A DNA stretch of 17,662 nt from assembly GCA_028565635.1 (NCBI GenBank), contig JAOXYB010020093.1, forward strand, positions 1-17,662. The letters run 5' to 3'. This DNA is from Phoronis ovalis (taxonomy: Eukaryota > Phoronida > Phoronidae). Under the pieces are notes generated by a model. That model did not search any database. It saw only the letters and a list, made by a program, of their open reading frames with translations, and was not told the DNA's origin. This document shows positions 1-9,800 of the stretch, piece after piece. Position 1 is the stretch's first letter. Each line of letters opens with the position of its first letter. A program made the translations under genes and the position numbers.

Positions 1-674
1 AACGTCTGAGATCTGTTGGGGGAATCGTATATACATATACATATATAATATTCTAAAGTTAGAACACCTTCCTTCAAGTTTAAAGGGGGGTGTCAGTCCC
101 ATATATTTCATTTTTCAAAGACTATATACATGTAGGCCAGTAATAACGTTATTAATATTTAACCAGTAGGCTTTCGTACTGTAGTTTCCCCTCTGGGTAG
201 GTTCAGGACACTATCGAACTTAATTTTACTTTACACGCTACTTTCTGTCCGGCGATCGATTAATAACCAAGCATTGTTTTTTTCTTACGGGACAATGTTT
301 CGCATATGGATATTTTAAAATATAGAATCCAATCCGTTTTTCTGGTTAAAATGGAAACTTAAAAATAAGAATAAAGTATTTAGATCCATAAATCTGTGAG
401 AGTGTTGTAATAGTTTTATTTAATTTCAACATTTCCTATTTAGCTATTTCATACGAACGGGAGTCAAATTAGTGGCGCACAGTTTCAAAAATGTGTCGTG
501 CATCTACTCTAGGTCGAGAGATCGATCGCTAACTAGTATATGTTTTAATGGTATGAATATATATGTAAATTGAGGAATGGGTCTAGTCTGGAAAAAGCTT
601 ATCTACGTAGTCGCTTTTAAGTTGCCAGGAATGCGAACAGATTTCCAGATACTCGATCAATGTCCAGTATATAG
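1..674. other. Spacer, no gene seen
   Basis: AT-rich with stops in all frames. It holds one TACATGTA palindrome (127-134). The AT content drops after about 590, leading into the possible coding remnant that follows. Confidence 0.6.
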
Positions 675-997
675 ACAAGTGTACACGCTCGAGTCAGCAA
701 GTTTGTTCGCAATTATAGCAAAATATACGAGGTCTTAAAACAGTGGCTCGAGGTACACGGAAATGAACCTAAATGGTGGGAAATAGACTCCTCAATGAGG
801 CCTGACGGATTCGAGTGTAGGCTGATTAGCTGGCCTGATACATAATGATTTGATCTAGTGCGGACTCTGATCTATGCGTCCCTGTTCATGTAAAAGGCAT
901 TCCAGCTTTATTTGTAAGAAAAGGCACGATACACTACACGATGACATTGACAGTCGACATTACATTTTTCAGCAACACTTGTCCAGCAGGGTTATGA
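675..997 (+). pseudogene. Possible decayed coding remnant in a less AT-rich patch
   Basis: Two short open segments lie in different frames. Positions 675-842 give 56 codons, including WLEVHGNEPKWWEIDSSMRP, and end in TAA TGA. Positions 854-994 give 47 codons with strand-like hydrophobic alternation (IHYTMTLTVDITFF) and end in TGA. A third frame (874-1092) is also open across the second segment, so the openness may only reflect lower AT content. No good splice sites frame either segment and I recognise no family. It could be a decayed gene, a mobile-element fragment or chance. Confidence 0.2.
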
Positions 998-2566
998 CGA
1001 TTTGTCATAAGTGGCATAAGGTCGCAATTGATGTAACCACAGTGGTGCCGGGGGGGGGGTATACGTATGGCTCTGCTGGAAGAAGTGCGTGAACCTTAAA
1101 ATTATGATTTTTTTTCCTCCTTGGCGCTGGGGTTTTTGTTTGCTTCTGTTTGAAAGGTAAATCACTGTACAAGAGATTGAAAATAATATCAGGTTTTTAA
1201 AGTAAAATACACCAAAATTTGATAGGATTATTTGAGCTAGGGCAAAGCTATGAATTTTGTCAGTTGTTAGGTTGCATTTTCCTGGGGGTAGTCTACATAG
1301 TGGAATAGCAAAAACAGTTACTTGTCATGCCTGCACGAAAAATTAACAGGGAGTAGTATACAAAATAATCTTCAGTTCTTAACAGGCGATTTTCTTCGCG
1401 CAATGTTTGGGAAATTTTTATAATGATTAAAATTACATGAATTTACTATAGAAGTGGATGTGAAACTCAAGTGTGTCCTTATACCAAGTAAACTGTTATT
1501 TGTAAAATATTATAAAAGAAGTTTGCTGAGGTAATATTGGTTAAATACATGATTAAAATAAAAGACAACCAGTTGTAATTTAACTGATTTCAATGAGATG
1601 AACATAATAAATGAAATGCATTAGGATGGATTAATGAGTATGTACATGTCATAGTCAATAAAAAGATTTCTACTATTTGATACATATATCTGGTAGGTTA
1701 TAATCACATTTTGATACATACAGCATAGACAATATACTCAGCTTTTGTGGAATTTACCATAGGAGATGAAAAATTATCTGCACCAAAATATAATTTAAAT
1801 GACTTGTTGTTAGGGAATTGTATTGTGACGTATTAAGTGATAGAAATGTTGATAACAAGAAATATTAAACATGTTTATGTAAAGCCTGTACTTACATATA
1901 TAACAACCAAAGCTGACATAGTTTAGGAATTTATTAGGATGATTTAAATTAAAAGCACAATGTTAGTTATTTTTGAAAAGTTACATAAATGGGTGTAAGT
2001 GCATAATTAAAATAGTGCTATTATATTATTAATGTTTCCTTGAACTGCAACTACCGCACGTTGTTGATACATGTAAATAGAACGTTTGAAAATCCAGTTA
2101 TATATCTTAAATAAGTAATGGCTTTATATCGTATGACATACAGGAGGCCATAATATTTTTTTTTCTGAAATAATATAATACTATAAATTATTGCTCGACT
2201 TTACTGTTTAAAATTCAAAAGAATATAATTTATTCAGTCTTAACAAACTGAATAACTACAAAACGCTTCACAAGATGCATATATTTCGGCGGCCATATTG
2301 GATTTGCCTAGCCCAAATAACATGCTGCAACAACTTTGCTGCAACACCTCGACTCAGCTAAGGTGTAGTTTATGAAAGTTTAATCGTAATGACGTCTTAT
2401 TATGTGACTGCGTGTTTCCTCTTTTTTTATCCATTTCTTATAACATAGCTATGAATCATGAGACATTGACCAAATAATTATGCATGCATTATGAAAGTGT
2501 TAGCAAGAAATACTTATTGATATGCTTACGCACATGTTAAAGAGGTACTCTAAATTCCGTCACATT
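998..2566. other. Spacer, no gene seen
   Basis: It starts with the end of the less AT-rich patch, including a run of ten G (1050-1059) that is out of character with the window. The rest is AT-rich with no open frame of note. One TACATGTA lies at 2068-2075, and a short direct repeat (TGCTGCAACA) lies near 2321-2345. Confidence 0.6.
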
Positions 2567-2945
2567 CTTTTTGCTCGTAGCAAAAAGCCAACATTTTAAA
2601 TATTACACCTAAAACAGCCACCTGTTTGCCTTAAGGCAACTGCCTTGAGGGACAGCTTTCAGCTCGGGTGGATAACTTAAAAACAGCAACAAGTTTTGAC
2701 TATTTTATCTATTTTACCTGAATAGATGTATAACTCCGATATAAAGCACAACAATAACTCGTCTATCTAAGCCTATACAAACATTTATCACAAATACTGT
2801 AAGTGTTCACAAAAGATCAAAAGCATTCTGCAACAAGTTATTTCTTTCATGTAATAAAATGAGAAGCTTATCTTTCCAAAATGACACATTCATATGAGAA
2901 CAGTGTGTGGGCGAATAGTACTGCAGAAGTCTTCGTGTACGTAAC
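2567..2945. repeat. Diverged direct repeat, copy A
   Basis: 2719-2770 aligns with 5581-5634, and 2815-2930 aligns with 5693-5820. Shared words include ATCAAAAGCATTCT and TTTCTTTCA-GTAATAA. An upstream block around ATTACACCT (2602-2611) also matches. Copy A starts with a perfect hairpin: CTTTTTGC (2567-2574), a 5-nt loop and GCAAAAAG (2580-2587). Relative to copy B it carries about 100 extra bases (about 2612-2718), which contain the 14-bp palindrome TTGCCTTAAGGCAA (2626-2639). Orientation is the same as copy B. It could be an old dispersed element or a local duplication. Confidence 0.6.
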
Positions 2946-5546
2946 CTTATTTCTGCTTTAGTTGCATAGCTCACTCAATTTGAACAATATCATATCTTTA
3001 ATACAAAACCGAGGATATTAGTGCCATAAGAGAATTTTTTGTTACAGTAGAATAATTACTTATTTATATCATTCAGGTTTTTATATATTGGTATCTCATT
3101 TTTTTATTTTTAAAAATGGACTGTGAAAATGTTGCTCTCTGACAACTTTTCAAATTTTAAAATGCTCCTAATAATATCCGGAGAATGAAATATTTTTTCT
3201 TATACAATAAAACAAGAAGAAACTTATCTTTTGATTGGACCTAGAAAAACTTCATTCCTGAAATTTAGTTTGTAAGAGAATTATTATTCAAGCTCAAACA
3301 AAAACAGTATTTCCTCCACCACAAAATTGTGTTTATTATTTCGTACAACAATCTGCCTATATATTTTTATTCGATTTGTCTCCAAAGCGTGCTTTGTTGT
3401 ATTTTAAATTATGCAAATTATATTTAGTATAAAAGATGACCATTTATTATTATTCTATTGTGATGTACATGTTACTACAATAGGAGGACCACCTTAGTGT
3501 GCACCCTTTTGCAGGTCATTATGTGCATGACAATCGCTGTTATGTGTATGTTAAAAATATTGTAGTGAACTTCATCACATTTAATTTAAACTCTGAGTGA
3601 ATATATTATATTACGTTTTTGTATTCTATTAAAGTGTTATTATGTTTCTAAATGTATACTCAAAAAGTATAATTAATTCAGGTTAATATTTGTCAAGCCC
3701 GTCGTTTTTCACTGCCAGTTTTTAAACCTAGCTGTGATATTGGAGTGCAAACCTGTTTATGTCGATTTTAATTGCACAAATAATCTTTGATATAATATAT
3801 ATGTGACATTAACCGTGTATAATTTCCAGAGAAATATTTCTTTATCAATGAGTGACACATTTTTTATCAATATTTACAGTTTATGACCAATAGCGTGTTA
3901 TAATATATATAATCATATCACATGGGGCAAATAATTTGATATTTGATGGGTATTTGCCTACTTAATTATAAAACACTGTTATGTTGTACAGTATGGTTCG
4001 TTATGCCATTGCTTAAATGATCATGAAGAAACATTGCCATTTCTTAAAAAATAACTTACCTGTAGAAATTACAAATATCTGTTCAAACAATACCTAATCA
4101 CTATTAAAATTATTTGTTTTGGTACTACGCATTTGATGTAATCAAATACTTAATATACCTTTATTCAAGTACAAAAGAATTTCACATTCTCACGATACAG
4201 GAATGTATAAAAATGAACTGCACTAAAGACGGATATATCTTTTATAAAACTTTGAAAAAGGTACATGAAGATGACAATAGATCTACGCATTAATACAAAA
4301 GTGTTTTTATAAAATTGAACATACATGTACAATTTCTTCGTTGCCGATCGAATAAACGACTGTTTCTTCTCTATAATTCACATTTTTATTAAATATTAAG
4401 TTTATTTTTCATTTTAAAATTTTGTTCAGTTACCTAATAAAATAAATAGTGTAATGATTTTCTTTATACCGTGAAAAAATGAGATTTAGCATACAAATTT
4501 TAAGAATAAAATGAAAACAATTTTTCTGATGTCAGACAATTAGAGTATAGGTACACGGCTGGAGAACCAATGTTGTTGTACAATACTTTTGATGAGCCAA
4601 GATTACATTTTATCAAAAATGCTAAATTCCAGTTCTAAACGGTGGCATGTGTTTCTTAAACAGGAGTATGCTTCCCGACATTCAATTTGAAACAATACAT
4701 ATGTGAGTAGAAGACTAAATAAATAAAACTATAGTTCTTTCTATGCTAGACCTATTGCCCTTGGTTTAAGCGTGCGATATAGCGTTTGTATGCAAAAAAT
4801 AGTCTACATTGTTTGAATAAACTATTTATACAAACTCATTAAAAATCGGGAACTCTGATGAAACCGTGAAATAGAAAAAAAAGACATTTGCAAAATAATC
4901 TAATATACAATAGCATTTATATTGCTGATTTATTTGTTTGAGAAGTTAATAAATGTAACACGTAGAAGCAAAACAACACATAACACCAATGCTGTTTGCA
5001 ACTTTAACGGGTAATTTTCAATATCTGGGCAGTCTTTCAGATCTTTCAATTAGTTTTTAGACATTCACTTTGACAGGAAATCATCTGGGCACATTTTGAA
5101 TTAATGTAAATTGATATATGTAAGAAGTCAATATAAAAGCAGTCACGAACAAATCAAAAACAACCGCATTAGGTTGGTTTAGATTTTGAATGTGTAATTT
5201 AAAATTCATAGACTAATCTTATATTAAGCCCTTTTCGCACCTGCCAGTGTTTTGAAGTTACATCAGAAATAAAAGTTACACTGGACCTATTTCAACTCCT
5301 AAACTGAGCATAATTACATGTAAACGTTTTCAATCTATATCGAATTTGTTGCTCGAATGCTACAATGATTGTTTGAGATCAGAAAGCGTTTCTTTTAAGT
5401 ATAATGTATGCGATTAAGAAGCCATGTTTGACAAAACATCAAAAAATCAGAAACATGTATGACGTTATTTATTATCACTTTCTACCAAAATAATTTTAAA
5501 TGAAATTGCTTTTCTGTAGATAAAGATGGCATTCATTATTTGCGTA
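2946..5546. other. Spacer, no gene seen
   Basis: AT-rich with no coding signal. A weak third match to the direct repeat lies at about 3205-3260 (TTATCTTTT and CTAGAAAAAC in the same order as in copy B). TACATGTA occurs at 4322-4329 and 5315-5322. A small perfect inverted repeat ATTTGAT-GTA-ATCAAAT lies at 4131-4147. Confidence 0.6.
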
Positions 5547-5825
5547 CTTGGCACAGAGCCAAGGCTTTATACATTACACCTGAAAAGATGCATAACTCGA
5601 ATATAAAACAGAATGAAAACTTGTCTGTATAAAATCGGGTGTGTGTGACATATTTAGGTTTGGGTGGATAAATAATGTGACATATATACACGACATCAAA
5701 AGCATTCTACATTAAATTGTTTCTTTCAGGTAATAACATGGGAAAGTTATCTTTTCAGTGATCTAGAAAAACAAATCCGTATGACAATTGTATATGGGCG
5801 ATCGGAAATGGTAATGCAGCAGTAT
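5547..5825. repeat. Diverged direct repeat, copy B
   Basis: This is the partner of 2567-2945 in the same orientation. It begins with a different hairpin at the matching position, CTTGGC (5547-5552), ACAGA loop, GCCAAG (5558-5563), followed by ATTACACCTGA. Blocks 5581-5634 and 5693-5820 align with copy A at an estimated 65-75% by eye. It lacks the roughly 100-base segment present in copy A. Confidence 0.6.
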
Positions 5826-6815
5826 TTTGGCCGGTTCTCAATCTTACAGCAAAAATGTATTACTCATATTAACTTATTTCTCTTTTTAGTTATAATGTCA
5901 AGGCAAGTCGTCATATACGTAACTTAAATGTTTTCTTATCTTTATTTACTGTAAGAATATCGTAAACATATTATGCTTCTACTCTGTTACGGAATCATAG
6001 GGGATTTCTTTTCTTGAGTGTATAACCTAGTTCTGAATATGTTTTTTGTATAAATACGCAGGACTTCCGATAAGTAGAAGTATCAACACTATTTCGTTAA
6101 CATTCCCTGTTTGCTAGCTACTTTCACTACCAAATCGTAGTAATCCAATATACAAATGTACGTGGAACAATGGAATTTGCTGACATATACAACCTTCGAC
6201 AAGCACAAAGAACCTGAAACCTTTATAAACACGTACAAATAGAAATACAGCGGTAAACTGTAGGCATAAGACATACTACAAATATTTATTACGTTTATTC
6301 TGAAATTTGGCTTGTAGTTTCTAATATAAATTGTTTAACTTTCTTTAATTTGTAAAACGAAAATAATTCATATTTGCTTCCTTGTAATAGCTATAAACAT
6401 GTGTACGGCGTATGTAGGAATGGCTACAAACGACAAAAACACTGTTCTGGCCAATAGCAGCGAAGAATGAAAAAAATAGTAAGTGATTGAAGTGGCATCA
6501 GCCAATGGATATTGTTTGTATTGTAGGCGTATTGCTTACCGAGACACTGATAAGGTTATAAGTCCGTAAATCACATTCAAACTGCACTTTGCCTTTGGGC
6601 TTCCAACAAAACAGACCACCGGAAAAAAGAGTAAGTATGCAATTACATTAAAGCGCAATAAATAGATGAAGAACGGTCTTTTACCTTCGCTTTTAATTAA
6701 TACCGTATTTATTGTAACAAACTTAGCAATTAGACTGTATTCATATGTGTTAATTTTAAACTCCATTTATATGTTTGTCATGATACATTTCAGAAACATA
6801 TTTTAATTATTTCAG
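5826..6815. other. Spacer upstream of the ZP gene, no gene seen
   Basis: This would contain the promoter and any non-coding first exon, but no clear TATA box or initiator can be picked out from so AT-rich a background. Two minus-strand frames (6089-6274 and 6536-6766) are short, hydrophobic and featureless. I regard them as chance. Confidence 0.5.
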
Positions 6816-6841
6816 GAAATAGCGAAGAAAATACAGAGAAG
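6816..6841 (+). other. Probable 5' UTR segment after a possible acceptor
   Basis: TTAATTATTTCAG ends at 6815, just 26 nt before the start codon. It could be the acceptor of an intron in the 5' UTR, with a non-coding first exon further upstream. The alternative is that transcription simply starts nearby. No convincing TATA box or initiator is seen in the preceding few hundred bases. Confidence 0.3.
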
Positions 6842-6880
6842 ATGCTGAAATCGGTTATATATCTTCTTGTTGCTGTTCAG
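6842..6880 (+). CDS. ZP gene coding exon 1 (start codon and signal peptide)
   Basis: The ATG at 6842 opens 13 codons (MLKSVIYLLVAVQ) followed directly by the donor GTAAAG at 6881. The hydrophobic stretch joins in phase 0 to IAHSDPAG of exon 2, giving a compact signal peptide with probable cleavage around residues 15-17. It was chosen because it is the nearest upstream ATG with a hydrophobic core and a good donor in the right phase, about 1.4 kb before the ZP-N exon. An undetected alternative first exon cannot be excluded. Confidence 0.7.
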
Positions 6881-9800
6881 GTAAAGAACATGCTCCATAT
6901 TCATCAAATCAATTACATGTATATTCAATAAAGGTCTTGTTACCTCTTGTTATTTATTATTTAAATAGATGAAAGTGTTCTTGTTCCAAAAGATTAATCT
7001 ATACTCTTTTGTACAAGGGGGATTTGTGAGTTACTTTGTTTTGTATTTTGAATTTTTACATTTTCACCAAAAATTTAAGAAGCTTATTAAAAAACAATTA
7101 CAATTCATAATTGTTTGCGCCAATCGTTTCATTTCAATATAGGAATCAAATCTGATGCATGAAAACTGTAAGAAAATGACACGAAAATATAAACGGCGAG
7201 TCCTGAATATTCGCCATGCAATTCCAAATATGTTCGCAGCAACTCAACGCAGGTTTTTTCAGATTGTCTTTTTATTCTTTGGTTCACTGGTTTGTTTACT
7301 CAGTTTTCCGAATTGTCTTTGGCAAACTTCTGCAAAATTGGTCAAATTTAAATATTTTCGGTGTAAAAAATTGGCACTAGTAAATCATACCAATCTTGAA
7401 ACTTGTTTATTTTATAAATCGATGCGTTTATTTAAGAAAAAATAACTATATAAGTTCTACAGTTTTGTTAATTTGCTGTGCTTTTTGTAACAAAAGAAGT
7501 TCTACGGTATACAGTACTTGATTTGGCAGCAAAGATAAAGTTTTAAGTTGTCATAAAGCCCGTGGAGGTTTGCTAGCTCTATTGGTAAAGAGTCAGACTT
7601 GTAATCCGGAGATCCTTTAAATGTGTACCGCCATAATTCATTGTCAACAAAAAATAGTACAAGCTAGAGTGAGACACTGAGCAATGCGTATGATTAGTAG
7701 CATTTTTTATGATCTCTAGGGAATTGAGATGGTTGTTGTAGTGAGACTGTCATTTGAGGGTACCGGGTTTATAGCAATAAGATTGTATGGTACATTCATT
7801 GATTATACGACTGAACTAGATTATTTACATGCACTTGAGAGCCCTACAGTCAGACCCTTTCAATATCGGCATCTTTTAGTTATACATACAACTTGTTGTT
7901 TTTTAAATATGACTGTAGAAAAGGTTTAACCGATGAAAATTTAACAAAATAAAAAATGTTAATAAATACTTGTTTATGTATTGATGTGCTCACAAAAAGG
8001 AGGGGTTTCCTTAGATCAAAGATTTTTTTATTGGTTTTGAATCAGCATGCTGGGATCGTTTGGGTCTGAAACTGATGGCTCCATCAAGTGCATGCAAATA
8101 GTCTATTAAAGTCAATGACTATATAACGAAACACGTATTACATGTTATTAATAATACGTACATAATCAAATATTCAATTCCATTGTCTTTAGGTCTGTCC
8201 AATTACTATACAGTAATATTTCACTTAATAGATTGATCAAGAATTTATCAAGTAAGATCGATATCAGCCTATTTTCCGGACTGCAAAGTGTTTGAATAAA
8301 CTGCGTTTACCATTTGCAGATAGCACACTCAGACCCAGCAGGTGTTGCGACCTATAGATGTAACAGTGACCAAACCATCCAGTTTACATACCCTCAAGCC
8401 ACTCCCGTGGTCTTTACTCGACTTGTTGTTGCGTCAGATATAGCAAATTCACCTACGTCCCCTTGTCAAGTTACCGGTAACACTGGTGGTGGCTCCCTCA
8501 GTACAACTATAGATGCGTTGACTGAGTGTGGTTTAACGGTAAGAAACATTGCATGCTTCTTTTACATGTATATACTATTAGCTTATTGCTTTATTTAAAT
8601 TAAATATAAACTGCTTTTGGCTTCAAACTATTTTTCAATTTATTTTCTGAAAGTATGAAATCTGAAAAGTTAAAACGGCACCTCTAGGTACTTGCATATT
8701 TGAATTTATCGAATATAGCAATTTTGGATAAAAAATGTTTTAAATTTCGGTCTGATTTTTGTTAAAAGTTTATATTTATTTTGAATAGCTATATAATATC
8801 CTTGCAACAAATTTTCATATTCGAATTTTAATAAAACGTATACATGTATAAACTGCTCTGCAAACTATTTCAAAATAATGACTACAATATTTTGATTGTT
8901 AATAAGAATTATATATTCAGTTAAATTAAAAATTCGATTTAATAATGCCTTTCTGCAATTCCACAATACTTTAGTGTACTTAATATTCTTACAACTGCAT
9001 TTTTTGTTAGGTTACTGCGGGTTCGGTTACAGTTAAATTTTTCCTCACTGAAGCAGATTCTATTGTGACGACTCAAGATTATGAATACACGGTTGTATGT
9101 GATTTCAACCAGCCATCTACGCAAGACGAAAGTGTAACATTTTCTGCTATTACGGGGTAAGAAATATGGGGATATTGAAGTGGAAACTGTCAGTAATTTT
9201 AAGATTAAAATATGTTTGTAGCATTGCAAATTAGATTCCGCTGAAGCTCAAAGTATATGCTCGATATGTTTTACTTGTAAGTGTGTAGGAATTATTTCAA
9301 TGTTTAATTCTTTTAGTGTCGACAAGACAAAATTAACAATAATAACAAGTAAATGTATTTATGATTTTACAAGTACAAATGAACTCGTTGCATAAGTATT
9401 TCTATGACTGTAGTATAAACATCACACTTGAAGGTTGTCTTTTGCAACGTACTACTCGAGGCATAATTGCAAACTATCTATGAATTAGTTTTGAACACGT
9501 GCTGAAGGTGGTTTAAACTTATCCACATAAACTTATAAATTAAATAATAACATAAACATTGAAAAATGCAAATTTCACTACAGTATCATGAAGCTATGAC
9601 TGAATTATAAGCAGATTGTTTTTATATAAGGCTTAGAGTATAGGGTGATATGTGAATGATGTGCACTATGCTGCGATCTACCTAAATGGAAGTCAAGCTT
9701 TAATGAATAGAATGCAAAGAATAAATAATTTAATTTTACGGCATTCTTTTTCAAAGTTGATATTTTACGTTCATTTAACTCATAAAATAATGTTTACAGT

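Larger units (their letters stand above)
6881..8319 (+). other. Intron 1 of the ZP gene (1439 bp, phase 0)
   Basis: It runs from GTAAAG to TTTGCAG. It contains the tRNA-like SINE remnant (7567-7632) and the diverged inverted repeat (7783-8127). A 96-codon frame at 7155-7445 and a 66-codon frame at 7729-7929 have no domain character. The second coincides with the repeat and I treat both as chance. Confidence 0.75.

Noticed and set aside
874-1092. 72-codon + strand frame rich in His, Cys and Lys
   Set aside because: It overlaps other open frames in the same less AT-rich patch and crosses a G10 run. It shows no domain, so it was not listed as a gene.
2567-2611. Helitron 3' end (hairpin followed by CTAA)
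   Set aside because: A hairpin followed by CTRR was tempting in both repeat copies. However, similarity between the copies continues past that point and the spacing is too long, so it is not a clear terminus.
7155-7445. 96-codon frame in intron 1
   Set aside because: It lies wholly within the intron. It lacks domain character or splice support, and its composition follows the AT-rich background.
7567-7632. Functional tRNA-Thr gene
   Set aside because: Box A and the anticodon arm are recognisable, but the acceptor stem has no partner, the anticodon stem has a mismatch and box B is absent.
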